A DNA stretch of 64,000 nt from Thuidium tamariscinum. Its lineage: Eukaryota; Streptophyta; Bryopsida; Hypnales; Thuidiaceae. The stretch's first letter is position 1, and every line of letters begins with the position of its first letter. The stretch spans positions 3,968,001-4,032,000 of the forward strand of contig OX344757.2 of the NCBI GenBank assembly GCA_947034885.2, in the 5' to 3' direction. Made by a program: the position numbers and the translations under genes. The notes under the pieces are model-generated. The model was not told the DNA's origin. It did no database searches and saw only the letters and a program-made list of their open reading frames with translations. Below are positions 13,140 to 26,740 of this stretch, one piece after another.

Positions 13140-15019
13140 CTTTGCTATGAATCATATCACTAGTATATTTACCAATACCTATTTCCACAAATTGAAGTAA
13201 TTTTCTAATTTTTGAATGCATCAAAACTTTGAAATTTAATAACTCTCACATCATAGGTCCAAACATCACAAAACAAAGCCCATGCAACTTTCCTCGTCTC
13301 GTACTTTTTGACGATATCAAGAGTGCAACCAAAATATAAGTAGAAGTAATTTTCAAATTTTCAAAAATCCATAACTTTTACACCATAGGTTGGAATGCCA
13401 TGAAACAAAGTCTATGCATCCTTCTTCACCAAGGGCTTTTTGACAATACCAAGATTGCAACCAAAATATAAGTTAAAGTAATTTTTTAATTTTTTAAAAC
13501 AAAAAATACATTAAAAATCCATAATTTTCACACCATAGGTTGGAATGCCACGAAATAAAGCCTGTGCACCCCTCCTCACAAAGAGCTTTCCAACGGTACC
13601 AAGCACGCAATTGGGGATGTACAATTGGGGAGATAATGACATGACAAATAAACAAACAAAACAAAACAAACTACCTACTTTAAGGTACAAATACCTTGAA
13701 ATAGGTAGTTTTGTACCGTCAGAAAGCTCCTTGCAAGGAGAGGTGCATGAGTTCGGTTTTGTAGCATTCCAACCTACAATGTAAAAGATGAATTTTTGAG
13801 TATTTTTGGTTTAAAAAAATTATTTTTACTTATGTTCTGGTCATATTCTTAGTACCGTCGAAAAGCTCTTAGCGAGGAGGGGTGCATGGATTTTGTTTGG
13901 TGGCATTTGGACCTATGGTGTGGGAGTTATTGAATTTCAAAACTTTTATGCATTCAAAAATTATATTTGATTGTAGCAACAGCACAAGGCACACTAGATT
14001 TCCTTAAATCCTAAATTCCTAAAATTTAAAATTTTAATTAAAGCAAATAAGGAGGACATGCGTGGCATTTCCAAGTGCTTTTCCAAAGGCAAAACCTAAA
14101 TTTTTCTTAGCCCTTAAATGATGCAGGTACTATCTTTTGGTTGATGAATGACTTTAGAATGGTAGAGAACAAAAAAAACCAAGCTTTTTTTTAATAGCAA
14201 ACCTAAGATCGTGCACCATGATGTAGTGCAAAAATTATCCTCCATGAATGAACTCATATTTTCAGGGAAGACCAGTTTCTCTCAACAGGGCAGGGAGAAC
14301 TGACCTCCTTATTGCCCCAGTCAATAGCTGTTTGACTAAATTGCCCCTTATTTTGTGCGGTATATTTCGGATTTTCTTCACAACTCATAGCTAATTGAGG
14401 GCCTCTAATTCCATATATGAATTTAGAATTTGCAAAAAATAAAATTTGCAAAAAAATAAAAATTCCAGGATTTGCCCCAGTAGGGCAATAAGGGGGGGTC
14501 AATTCACCTTGGCCCTCTCAACGCGGCATGTGAAACTTACATTGCCTAGTTAAAAATTTGAATTGTAGGCTAACTTTTATGTTGACTTGGGATGTATTTA
14601 TCATCATTTTTTTCTTAGAGGGGGGTTGGGCACTTTTACTTACCATTATTCATAGTCCACTGCTCCTGCACAATGACCCACCTATTGTTTAGGGATTAGT
14701 AGGACATTAAATTTTGGGCTTAATAGGGTGGATTTTGGGTTTTCCAGTGTAAAAGTGAAGAAAAATTGTCTACTTTGTGCCATGTCTAGTATACTTATAC
14801 TCTGGACGGACCTCTGTAAGTTAACTTGGGGTCTTTGATTGCACATATGAATTCAAAATTTGCAAATAAAAATATTTGCAAAAATAAAAAAAATTCTTGT
14901 ATTTTCTCTTAAACTAAATTCACCCTATTTGGTCTGCCTTTGTTTGATAGGATACAACATCCTACATTTTTCAAATAAGTACATTGAATACAAAATTTAT
15001 AGGGATTCATACTAATTAA
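13140..15019. other. Intergenic DNA with dispersed repeat modules
   Basis: No gene seen. Between 13240 and 13980 a module of roughly 100-150 bp recurs in both orientations (phrases 'caccataggt', 'caaagccc.tgcacc', 'gagctttccaacggtacc'). A second duplicated phrase, 'tatgaattyaraatttgcaaa' followed by 'ggtcaattcacc'-like sequence, occurs near 14390-14515 and again near 14825-14940. Confidence 0.55.
13240..13980. repeat. Dispersed repeat family, clustered copies
   Basis: At least five copies of one module lie here in mixed orientation. The core reads roughly 'caccataggttggaatgcca' followed by 'aaacaaagcc.atgcacccctcc', then 'gagctttccaacggtacc'. Related copies occur near 17270-17620, 19440-19700, 24320-24480, 25010-25210 and 34660-34730. 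No coding capacity or clear termini were found, so the class is unknown. Confidence 0.6.
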
Positions 15020-16232
15020 CCCCTAAAGGACCAAGCCCTGTTTTCTGCCCAAAAACACTAAAAATTGTCAATTCTATAGCAAAGAGTAAAAAAAAAATTA
15101 ATTAATTTTTTTCACATCTAACTATAGGATCTTATACCTCACTGGTCTGAGATAGTGTGAAAAAAATTTCAGAATTTTTGACCACACAGATTGCAAGATA
15201 CTTGCATTTAAAGTGGGAAAAACAAGTTTTTCAGCACATTACGGGACTCGATTTTTTGACTTTGAACATTTTTAACTTAAAAAATTTTGCACTAAATAGT
15301 TTTGAGCTTTAATTATTTCTAGTGCAAAATTGAATTGAGAATCTAGGGGAAAAAAAGAAATTCAAAAAAACTTAATTTTCATTCTTAAAAAAAATTGTTA
15401 AGTAGAAGTAGGTACGAGATAGAAGGAAAATCTAAAATATTAATATCTTTTAGATGGAATTAAAATTCACTAATCCTAATGCTGAGATTGTTCTAGAAAG
15501 TAAACTAAACCATGAAAATTTTGTTTTTTTGAAAAATTGCAAAAATTGCATTTAGAAATGAATCCTACAAGTTATTTTTTTCAAGGAAATGCTCTAATTG
15601 CCCAAAAAACAAGAATGTCCATAACTTTCTCACAACAAATCCAAATAGAATGAATCATGAGGAGGGATTTGAGGGCTCCAATGGGCCGTTTCAAGATTGT
15701 TCCCGAAACTGGTCTAGGGAATGGCTGGTCGCTGTCGGGCCAGAATTTCTCAAAAAAAATAAAAATTGGGGGGGTCCTGAAATATGAAAAAAAGTCCAAA
15801 AAAAAATTTCAAAAAAAGAAGAAGTTAATGACGTGGCAGTCACTCAACCATGTAGGATTCCCTACTAAACTGCGTTCCTGTGGCAGATTACAGGATTTCG
15901 GGTTGTGGGAACTCGTGGGCTCCAAGAGCCCTCAAATCTCTCCTAATGCAAAGCTTCCTAGATAGACAAAAATATAATCTTTAAGAAAAAAGAAAATTTT
16001 AAATTTAAATTTTTTCTTTGCTGCCCGAATTGCCCACCGTCCCCTGTTTTGAGGTTTTTGGGTATAACTTTTTTTCCTAGTCACTGATTGAAAAAAAAAT
16101 AATATCCTCACGAAGATATTCATTTTTTTCTATCTCTAGAAAAAGTTTCAAAAAATTAGGACAAAAATTCAGCCCATAGGTACCTGCCCAAAATTGCATT
16201 TGTCCTCCGAAGGGACAATGGTCCTTTAGGGG
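15020..16232. mobile_element. PiggyBac-like non-autonomous element (TTAA, CCCCTAAAGGACCA ends)
   Basis: The ends are inverted copies of CCCCTAAAGGACCA, and each is flanked by TTAA (15016-15019 and 16233-16236), the target site of piggyBac transposases. Length is 1213 bp with no transposase frame. The same end design occurs at 16319-17226 and 54468-55412. A decayed piggyBac transposase lies at about 34992-35800; whether it served these elements is not shown. Confidence 0.75.
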
Positions 16233-16318
16233 TTAATTGACATTTTACACTACACTAGTATAATCTATATTGTTGTGATAGTGAGAATTGAAGTAAAACT
16301 GATTTTTTAATTTTTTAA

Positions 16319-17226
16319 CCCCTAAAGTACCATTATTCTCTTGGGGGACAAAATGGATTTTGGATAATTTCCTATAACTTCAATTTTTGGTGAAACCGTT
16401 TGAAACTTTCTCAGAAGATAGGAAAATTGATTAGCTTTGTGGGAAAATAATTTTTATTTCAATTGGTGCCTAATAGCAAAATTTATATCACAAAAGCCCA
16501 AAACCGAACTTGGCACACAACAAAAATTTTTTGGCAAAAAGTCTAAATTATTATTTTTTAAATTTCTGAAACAACATATTTTGCCCACATGTGAAGCTTT
16601 GATTCACTCTATTTGGACTTATAATGAGAAAGTTATGGACAATCTTGTTTTTCTTGCAATCTAAACAACTTCTTTAAAAAATAACTAATAGGATTCATTT
16701 CTGAATACAATTTTCACAATTTTTCAAAAAAACATTGTTGGACAAGGTAGAACAATCTCACCGTTGCAATTATTGTACTTCAATACCATCTTAGAGCTAT
16801 TAACCGTTTAGTTTTTCTTTCAATCTTCAACCCACTTCTACTTTACATTTCTTTAAAGAATGAAAATCAAGTGTGTTTTTTGTGAAATTTTGATCCTAGA
16901 CTCTCAACTCAATTTTTAAATACAAGAAACTATAAATTTAAATTCTATACTGTAATTTTATCTTACAAATGGTAGTCAAAAGCCATCTGAAATTGCAAAT
17001 CATAGTTTAATAAAACTTATTTTTTCCAACTCTTAATGCTCATATCTTCCAATCTATATGGCCAAACTTCATGAATCTTTTACCATATGATCACAGTCAA
17101 GATAAGTATAAGATTCTACAATTAGATTCTTCAAAAATTGTTTTTTCTATGTTCTTGGATGAATGCAACAGAATTGGCAGTTTCAAGAGGTTTTTGACCA
17201 AAAAAATGGCCTTGGTCCTTCAAAAG
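16319..17226. mobile_element. PiggyBac-like non-autonomous element
   Basis: Bounded by TTAA at 16315-16318 and 17227-17230. The left end is CCCCTAAAGTACC; the right end is a degenerate inverted copy (ggtccttcaaaag). It lies only 86 bp from the 15020-16232 element. No coding capacity. Confidence 0.6.
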
Positions 17227-17230
17227 TTAA

Positions 17231-20200
17231 TCTATAAAAAATTTGAAATTCAATAACTTTCTTACTATAGGAGTTGAAATACCAGAAAATGAAGCTTGTG
17301 CAATGTGCACCCCTCTTTGCTGAGAGCTTTCTGAAGGTACTAAGTGCCCAAATGGAGGATGTATGGTCCAGGAGATCTCAATGTAACAAACAAACAAACT
17401 ATTGATCTTAAGGTATAGATATCAATATCTACTAGTGTGCCATGTGTTGTTGCCACAACCAAAATCAAGTAAAAGTAAAGTTTCAATTTTTCAATTCATA
17501 AAAACTTTGAAATTCAATAACAACATTGTAAATTGGGATGCCATTACATAAAGCCTATGCACCACTCCTTGCTACGTGCTTTTTTACGGTACCAAGCATG
17601 ATGTTGGGGGAAGCATGGTTCAAGAGATCTCAATATGACAAACAAACAAAACAAAATAAATAGCTTGTCTTAAGGTATAGATATTTGCCTTATTTGTATA
17701 ACAAAAGTTATTGAAGTGTCTAGGTATTGTACATCATGTTTCAAATATCTACAATTTTCCATCATAAGTCCCTTTAATATTTTGATCCCCTTAAAACGCA
17801 TATTTAGTGTAGATATTCATTCACAATCTAATGAATCTATAAACAATGTATCTCAAATTCAAAATGCATTTTTAGAAATCTACAATAAGTTGAATTTTTT
17901 AAAAATCATAGTTATTCACATGATATCCAAATAGTGCAAAATTAAATTTTTACGATCTTCTTTGAATTGCCAATAAGATCCACTATTATTTATGATACTT
18001 TTATCACAAAATCTACTTCAAATACTTTAAGTGTCTAATTGTTGGTCATATTTCCTTAGGGGGGTAGTGAGTGGTAGGAGTTGCCGTTGACATGTGATCA
18101 AATGATAGGGTTCCCTTCCAAAAGATTTATTTATTTATTTATTTTTTATACTATATGGTATAGAAATTCCATTATTTGTCTTCAAAGTACTATAGGATAT
18201 AGAAAAATAGGTTCCACATAACATTCAGTAGCCCATGGAAGGACTGCCTTCCCCTTGGTGAAGTCCCCATCACCTAATTTCATCTGACATTTCTTGGAGT
18301 TGCAACTTTAGGTGTGGAATACCATTGGTGCTGGATGGAATGGTGTGGGATATTCCACACCATTTCATTCGTTGGGAGGTAGTGTGACAGGCTACTACAG
18401 AATGTAATGCATTAGCAAAAAATTAGGCCTAGAATACCCTCCCCCTTTTTTTAATCAAAAGTCCTAATTAGGGTTGCTTTGTGAGTGGAACATTCCAATC
18501 GTTCAATACATTTGTTGGCTACTAGTGGCTATCAGATTAGTGATTTGGCGATTTGGTGATTCAATTTAGTATTTAACAATCTTACGTGAACTTTGGAAAG
18601 AATCTCTCTTCATTTTTGCACCTAAGTTCTTTATTTCCTCTTCAATATCCCTTATTTGTTGTATTTGCTCAAAAAACACATTATTATTTGGCCAAATTAC
18701 AGTTAGTTTTTGCTTAATTGAGACACATGATGCATTTATCATGTATACCTTATTCAAGACTTGTGGTGCCTTACTGCAGCATCTAAAGCATGGATATGAA
18801 GATATGTAGAGGAATGCAACTGTTGTTGTGGATTTAGTACTTGGGAAAATTTGACATTTTTATAGCTAGCCTACCGATCAATTTGTCACCTATTGCTTTA
18901 CCTAGAGATCATTTTAGGGTCTCTTTGTGATTTTGTTGCCATTGTGTGTGTAAAGGTAATTAAAAAAATTTCAATATAAGAAAAATATGTAGCAAGGAAT
19001 GTATTTTAAAAATATATATTAACTATTGTAAGATATGATTTATTCATGGCATTTGAAAATTATAAGTAATACAAGCCCCCTATTTAATGCCCCAAAGTAG
19101 AAAATTAGATAATGATAGCATGCCTAAATTTTTTTTTAAATATACCCCCCCCCCAAAAAAAATACTCATTGTATGCACCTATCTCCTCATATATTTCATA
19201 TAGTGCCCCCCCCTAAACATGTACTTTAGAAACTCTATTGTAAAAGCTTTTCAAGTAAATTCAATTAATTGCAACTTTAAATAGCATAAATTCCCCTTTA
19301 TTACTTGAAGAGATTTTTGATGAATGTGGTGTAGCTATTATAAACATTTAGATAAAATCTATAGTTTAAGTTAGGTTGTTTGTTTTGTTTTGTTTGCTAT
19401 GTGGAGATCTTTCAAAGTGTACATCTTCTAGTTGCATTCTTTATATCATCAAAAATCCCTTGGCAAGGAGGGGTGCAAGGGCCTTGTTTTGTAGTGTTTG
19501 GACCTATGGTGCAAAAGTTATGGATTTTTGAATTATTTTTGGATTTTAAATTATTTTAAATTATGGATCTCTTGGATTGTTTATCTTTTAGTTGCATTTT
19601 TGATACCCTTAAAAAACTCTTTGCAAAGAGGGATGCATGGACTTTTGTTTCATAGGACTTGGATATATGGTGTGAAAATGATTGAATTTCAAAGTTTCAA
19701 TGAATTAAAAAATCAGAAAATTATTTTTACTTTTATTTTGGTTAAGGCAACATTACATAGTACACTAATCTTCTATACCTTAAGATAGTTTTTTTTTTAA
19801 AATTTAAAATTTAAAATTTTTTAATATGTTAAGTGTGAGCGCTTCTAACTCCACCCTTGAGTTAGAAATCTATCACACGGGCTCTGTGTTTAATCAAGTA
19901 CTTTTCTCTAAATGGGTGTTCAAAGAGTGCCTTCCAAACAATGAACTCTTTAATTACGTCTTCTGAGTACTAATTTTACTACCAAGGTTCATTGATAATT
20001 CAAGCCTTCATGGTAGATGTTTCTAATTCTAATCTATCTTATCCTATTCTACTTTGTCAATTGCAATTGTGTCTAATCCTAATTTCAAGCATTCGGTAAA
20101 AAGAAACTTAGTAGTAAAACAATGAGAATAAAAATCAAATGGGATTGGTTTACCTCCTCCGCGTAAATCTCCATAGTCCCATCATCAAACATCATCATGT

Positions 20201-21182
20201 GAAGATAATCTCTCACGACCTCACCCTTGAAATCATCCAGACTCTCCATCTAATTCATAATAATTCTCAAGTTATTGATAAATTAAATCTATCATGGTTA
20301 AAAGAAAAGACTACTGGTGATATAGCTCTAGATTATTTGCGTATTTCCTTTTATTCCTAATCTTCCGGTAATTGGAAAATACCACAAATGAACTTAGTCT
20401 ACCTACTTGACCAAGTTCCTAGCAAATAAATCTATTCTAATGCAAAAAAAATCAATGGAAAATTTAATTGAATTGTTAGTTTTTGTTTTTGGTTGTTTTT
20501 TCTTTTCTTGTTGTTTTAATTTAATTTCTAAATTCAAGGATATTTAGTTAGGGAAAAATCTAAAATTCTAACCAAATCTTTTCAAATCTAATTTAATTTC
20601 TTTGAAATCCTAAAGAAATTGGTTGTCAATTTGTCCTTTTCCCTTTTAGCTTATTAGGTGAAATTAATTATTTTGAATCAAAAAATTATCATCAAATCTT
20701 TTCAAATCTAATTAATTTAAAATTTTCCTTAATTCTTAAAGAAATTGGTTGTTAATTTGTTGTTTTCTTTTTGGCTTATTAGGCCTAATAAAACAAAACT
20801 AACAAAATCCAAACCTTCTAAGAATCTAATTAATGACTAACTACCAAAGAATGTAGAACATTCTTAAAGAACAAGAACAATTTCAATAGTAGGATTCTTT
20901 AGAAAATAATTGTTTAATGCCAAAGGTCAAAGCTTTAGGAATCAAGAACCTTATTCAATAGTAATATTCTTTGAATATTAGTATTTAAATCCTAATTTCC
21001 CCACATGTGTACCTTCCTTGACTTTAACTCTCTTAATTCCTCCCTTCCCTCTTCATTTTGCTTCCAAGATGTTTTGCAATTTTGATGAGAAGGATGATGG
21101 CTATGGAGGTTGAGTTGGTAGAAGATAGACCAAGATCCCTTGACATTGCAATTGTTTAATTTTTGGTGGAAAATTGAATTTA
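17231..21182. other. AT-rich intergenic DNA, no gene seen
   Basis: Contains further copies of the dispersed repeat (17270-17620, 19440-19700), a run of C at 19147-19156, and a short palindromic stretch around 18330-18365 (ggtgtggnatattccacacc type). No coding gene was recognised. Confidence 0.6.
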
Positions 21183-21496
21183 GGAGTTGTCTAGGGGAGG
21201 ACTCTTCCCGTTTTTTAATAACCTACATGCGGTGGAAGATAGGGTACATTTAAATAATCTTGGGTAAAATTTATAAGAAATTTATATATAAAATAGGGGA
21301 CATTAAAAAGGCAAAGTGTTTTAACAATAAAATAGGGATGATAATATGGCTAATTTTTCCGCTTTATGGTAAAATAGGGGCTCTTTTAATGTTGCCAAGT
21401 AATGATTACAAGTAATTGATAGCCCCCCTAAAAATACCCCACCGCCGCACGTGGGTCCCCCAAATACACAAAAAGTGTCCTCCCCGGGGGAGTTGT
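21183..21496. mobile_element. hAT-type MITE, copy 1, with 8-bp target-site duplication
   Basis: The element proper is 21191-21488 (298 bp). It begins CTAGGGGAGGAC and ends GTCCTCCCCGGG, imperfect inverted termini. It is flanked by GGAGTTGT on both sides (21183-21190 and 21489-21496). An 8-bp duplication with YAGGG-type ends fits the hAT superfamily. No coding capacity. A nearly identical copy of the same length is at 31431-31728. Confidence 0.88.
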
Positions 21497-21589
21497 GAGT
21501 TTATTTTGCAACTCTCCTTTAATTTGACCAAAATTTAAATAATTGTAATGATAAGTTTGGATGAGGATACACTTACTTGTGAGAATGTT

Positions 21590-22060
21590 TTGGTGTTTTG
21601 AGAATGTGAGTTTTGGGATTCCAACTCCCCTGGACCCCAAGTCCCCAACTCCCCTGGCCCGAACTCCCCTGGATCCCGAACTCTCCAACAGACCGGCTCC
21701 CTACAGAATCACAGATCGGTTCCCCACAGACTAGCTCTCTAGATCGGCTTTCTAGATCGGCTCCTATTCAGACAAGTTCCCTCAAACCCCCTCCACGTGG
21801 CGATCCTTACATGGTTGGACCCCTCGGCGGGCTACGCCAGCACCCACCACGTGGCGGGCTGCAATTGGCCGGGCGGGGGGTTTAGTCGCCCCTGCAGGGT
21901 CCGATACTAGACTGAATTTCGAGCTGGGGCTGGTTGCCGACTCTGGACTGAATTTCGAGTTGGTGGCTGGCTCCAGTTCTAGATTGAATTGGATTTTGAC
22001 AAACAAATTGGTTCTATAATCTATAAATAAGGGTTAGTTGGGTGTTTTAAGAAATTGGAC
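21590..22060. repeat. GC-rich simple and short duplicated repeats
   Basis: A GC-rich island with reiterated 'aactcccctgg' (21625-21675), 'agatcggctt' phrases (21730-21770), two CCACGTGGCG motifs (21793-21855), and a duplicated 'gactgaatttcgag' phrase (21911-21960). The small open frames here run through these repeats and are not supported as genes. Confidence 0.55.
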
Positions 22061-24000
22061 TTGACAAGTAACCGGTTCTGGTTTAATTACTTTATCTAGT
22101 ACTACAAGAGTTGCATTTTTGTGGCAAGGGGAGGATAAAGACATTTAGTGCATCAATTCCTTAACTGCCAATTTTTGAGAAGTGTAAATTGTCAAAGATG
22201 ATTAGGTGAACTTTGTCATATAGCCATTTCCTCATGTTGGTTTTAATTTCCACGTAATAGGCGTTTATGGGAGTTTATAGTTTCACCGTGTGAGCTTTCC
22301 ACGATAGTATTTTAAGAACTATTAATCGCAAAAGGAGGTACACATGATAGTGTTTAACTGAACCTTCACTTTGAGTTCTCAAAATTTCTTAGTATTTCAA
22401 GATTTTGCCACCAAAGGAGGTACACATGACAGTGTTTGAACTAAACTTTGGTACTCAATGTTTGAAATTTCCACGAAGTAGTAGTTAACAGGAACTTGAG
22501 GTTGAACCTCTTGTATGAAAGAGAGAATGAGAGTCGATTGAAGGGGCCCTAAGCCTTCAAAGTTCAACAAATAAACACAAACAAACTTCGCCAAGATCCT
22601 TGGTCCAAGTAGTGCTCCGACCACATTGGTAGCACGGAAGAAGAATAAAGTGTCGGTGCACAGAAGAAAAGGGTATTAGCAACCTTGAGGGGGGCCCTTA
22701 TATACCCATGGCCGGGCCCTCCCCAATAAATTGCCACTGAAAACACTTTGTTACTTCTACCCCTAAATTATCCTAATATAATTTCAAAATAATACTTGTT
22801 TAATGATGAAAATTTCTAGAAAAAACATCCCCATTTAGCTAATGAAATCTTGGCCAAATCAAATCCAAGATCTTAACCCAAGATATTTTGAAATTAATCC
22901 TAATTTACCTAGATATTTTGCAAATTAACTAAAAGTCATTTTGAAAATTGTCTTTCTTTAGCACAAAGATGGCTTTTTACGCAAGAAAGAGATCTTGACC
23001 AAATCCAATCTTTGATTTTCCAAGAGATATTTCCAAAATCACTTTTAATTAACCGCAATTAACGATTAAAAAGTCAAACTAAGAGCTAACCCTCTCTATC
23101 TTTTAGGGAACAACTTGAAAAGGAAATCCATCTGCGCCATTGTCTTTAAAAGACCCCAATTAGTTTAAAGGACCCCTTACCCCTCACTCCTAGGCCGTTT
23201 GCGCGCCCAAATTGGAATTACAGTAACTCCAATTAAAAGTCAAAAATCTAACTTTTAGGATTTGCACATTTTGATGAATCTGTCAGGCCAGGGTCGTTAG
23301 GAATGTCTATGAGAGCAAGTAATGTCACCTCATTTGCGTCAATTGGACATCATTTGCTCCTGATACGCCGGTCAACCTGCTGCCAATTTGTAAATTTTGT
23401 TGCAATTCAACGTTGATGCCGGTTCTGGTAGTTGGAAATGTTGGAATGCCTTCAAACTTGACTGGGCACTTATTAAGCACACAAAAACCTATCCTAATTT
23501 TTAGTGAGATTTTACGGCATCATACGTAATTTCTAGGAATTTGCGAACATTTTTATGTGCGGTTGACTTCTCATGAAGTCAACGTGGAATTTTGAAAAAT
23601 CCAAAATAATTTGGATAACATTTAGGGCACTCCTAGATTCTTAGTGTAAGTTCCACGCAATCTTGCACTTGTCTATTTTTAGTAATTTGGAATTACTTTG
23701 CCCAATTGGACAATTTAATTCCCGATACCCGGGAATTTTGGACAATTGTTTGATTCTTGTTTGCTCCTGGCATGCTCCAACCCTTGGAACACCTTTCTGT
23801 AGTATCTAATTTTCAATTCTTCCACCTTCCATCTCTTGAAATTTCACTTCTCCAAGTCATACGTAATTATTTTACTTCTAAATCCAATGTATTCTAAAAT
23901 CAAATTTAGGCTTTGGTAAACTTTCTCAGATCGTAGTAGACACTTTTGTCTTAGTCAATATGCCATGTGCATCCTTAAAAGGTTGATCTTGCACCGACAG
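22060..24000 (-). mobile_element. Fossil LTR-like segment, minus orientation
   Basis: Read on the minus strand, this segment has a promoter-like part ending in a TATA box (gggtatataagg, near 22692-22703) followed by a transcribed-leader-like part. It shares several phrases in the same order with the segment at 62800-64000 (for example 'taccagaacc', then 'ggttgaccggcgt', then 'caaattggg'-like sequence before the TATA box). The pairing suggests LTRs of one LTR-retrotransposon family. No internal coding region is recognised beside it, so it looks like a solo LTR or fragment. It is broken and fairly old; exact ends are uncertain. Confidence 0.5.
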
Positions 24001-25597
24001 ACACTAGGACTAACTAACTCTCATTTCCTTACTTTTCTCATAATTACTAAATCTTCACTTAAACTTACTTTCAAGACTTAGAATGATAGGAATTCCTAGA
24101 ATTAGGAATTTTCCACCTTCTAAGATGGTCTTGCATCATTTTGATAGAGATTACTATCAAGATTCTTCCAATGCTCTTTTTTATGTCTTTTTCTTATATT
24201 TTCAGCTAAATTTTGCAATTTATTCGCAAAAAATGAATCAAGAGTTCCAAGTGCCATCTTGAGGGCTCACACTAAGATCTTAAGAAACTATGAGGTGTCA
24301 AGTAGCATTATTGGTACTACTCAACAGCTCTTTGCAAGAAAGGTGGCCTAATCTTTATCTTGTAGTGGTTAGACCTACAATGTAAAAGTTATTATTGATC
24401 AAAAAGTTATTATTAAATATAACTTTCACATCTCGTATACAAACACCACAAAACATAGCCCTTGCACTCCTTTGTGCATAAAATAGAGGTTCTAAAATGA
24501 ACTACTTAACATTTGATTTGTATTTGGGGGAAGGTAAAATTCCTTTAAGTATTTTTCAATAATTTTTCATCAAAAGAAATTGAAATAGAATTGACATCTA
24601 ACTCAAATTGTTTCATATTTTTTGGACCTTTGAAGAATAAGTTGAAAAATTTAGAAGTTGTATGAAAGTTCTATAATGGATGAGCTCATCAAATAAAGAC
24701 TAATTGTTCATTGGAGAATGCAAAATGTACCTCTAGAGTTTATTCTATTCTAGAATCTATTCCATTTTAGGACCTCCTACTTTAGAACTGCAACCACTTA
24801 CACAATCGCACTATGGTGTAAAGATATTGAATGAAAAGTATTAATGAGTTAAAACATTAGAATATTCTTTTTACTTTTATTTGGCCATAGCAACAACATA
24901 AGGCATATAATCTTGTATATACTTTTAGTTAGGTTGTTAATTTTATTTGTTTGGTTAATATGTTGAGAATAAGAATCTATAAGGTGTCTAGTGATGTTCA
25001 TGATATTGTTCAAGGACTCTTTGCAAAGAAGGATTTTTGGACTTCGTTTCATAGCATTCGGACCTACTATGTGAAAGTTATTGAATTTCAAAGTTTTTAT
25101 GAATTCAATAATTAAATTGAATTAATTATATTTCATTTTAAAGAACTTGTAACTTTCACATCATGTGTCCAAACACCACAAAACAAAGCCCTTGCACTCC
25201 TATGTGCATTAAAAACAATGGATTTTAAAGTTTTTATTATTACAAAATAATGAAAAATTAGAAGTTGTTTTTATTTTAATTTTGAAAAAAGCACAAGGTA
25301 TATTCTACAAGGGATAGCTTTCAAGTGCCAAATTGCACCAAGAAAAATAATTTTACTAAAAACTAATACCAGACCAAGAAGTTTTTTTACCACTAGATGT
25401 ATACTAGTCTATACTATAAGGTAGGTAGTTTGTTTTGTTTGTTTGTTTGATATTGTGAGATCAAAGAAACTATGAGTCTATGTGTCACGTTCTTAGTACC
25501 TTTGGAACACTACAAGAAAAGGGGCCCTTAATCAATAGAAGATGAGGTAATTTGTATTGATTGTGAAAAAATGAAGTTTCCAAGTGTTGATCTAGCA
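24001..25597. other. Intergenic DNA, no gene seen
   Basis: AT-rich sequence with several copies of the dispersed repeat module (24320-24480, 25010-25210) and a GTTTGTTTGTTT-type stretch near 25435. No gene recognised. Confidence 0.6.
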
Positions 25598-25607
25598 ATC
25601 CATCAAA
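25598..25607. repeat. Left 10-bp target-site duplication of MULE element 1
   Basis: ATCCATCAAA sits immediately outside the left terminus (CAACGATGCTAG) and recurs exactly at 33787-33796, immediately outside the right terminus. Mutator-type elements usually duplicate 9-11 bp. Confidence 0.9.
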
Positions 25608-25811
25608 CAACGATGCTAGCAGACGAGCTTGAAGCGGTGAGCTTGTGAGTTGGGAGCCGGAAACTTGTGAGCGGGGAGCCTCTAAATTAATTTTTTTGGA
25701 AATTTCTTTTCAAAATTTGTTTGCTCTATTTTTTTCTCCAAAAATTAAAGGAAATAATTGAATATGTATAGTAATTTTAGGACCTATGACCATGGACCCT
25801 ATTACCGTGGA
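25608..25811 (+). repeat. Element 1 left terminal repeat (A side)
   Basis: Starts CAACGATGCTAGCAG, then three GTGAGC/GTGAGT motifs within 60 bp, a T-rich tract, and ends with 'acctatgaccatgg' and 'taccgtgg'. The order matches the A-side end of element 2 (53475-53674, inverted). Confidence 0.82.
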
Positions 25812-26740
25812 TTGTGATAAAATTTTATACTTTGTTTTCTTTCTAAATTTTCGGGATATGTAATTAGACTTTCAAACTTTTGCACAAAGCCTCAATACTT
25901 TGTTTATTCACTGTAGTAGAAAACATGTCCAATATTTAAAATAATTATAGTATATCTATGAACCCTATGGTATATAGACATTTTGGAAGTTTGAGTGACA
26001 TGACTACCTCTAATTATATTGGTAGACACTTGACTGAAGTCTTCAAGTGTTTTACATTATGTATTTTTGAATATAAAGAAAATAAATTTTGGAGGACAAT
26101 CATAATGTATTTGTATAAGTTTTGATGTTGTCTGAAATGAATTTGAAAAAGATGAATAAAAATAAATAAAATATAAGAGATGGAATAGTTAACACGCCAT
26201 AGAAATGACTAAAACAAATACTAAGAAGCATGACATTCATGATGAAAAAGAGTCTAAAATATATTTACAAGCATTAGAAAAAGACAAGAGAAAAAGCCCC
26301 CCAAAATAGAAATTTAATATTAAAAAGAAGGAGTGAAATGGCAAAAAATAAGGTAAGAGAATAGAACAAAATTTTAGAGAAATTAAATAGAAAAGAATGA
26401 AATCTCCCAAAAATGTCTTTAAAGATGGAAAAACGATTGACAAAAGATAAGACAAATGAATTTCATATTCATGTGTGCAATTGTCAATGATTTGTCTGGA
26501 ATAATGTTTGTAGTCATTTAGATTTACTAAACTCTAAAACATTTATTCGATATCTTTCCATAAAGTTTCTAGACAAATATATTTTTGTACTTTTAATTAA
26601 GCATTATATAAATAGAACTTCATACATACTTCAAAATAAGAAAATTAAAAATCTTTTTATGGTCTGCAAATTATTTCAATTGTATGTATTGTATATGAAT
26701 ACATTATAAATGAAGAAGCTAGAGAAAAAATCGTGAATGC

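Noticed and set aside
22651-23999. A TIR element with TGTCGGTGCA / TGCACCGACA ends.
   Set aside because: The 10-bp inverted ends are real, but there is no matching flanking duplication, and the segment overlaps the LTR-like region shared with 62800-64000.
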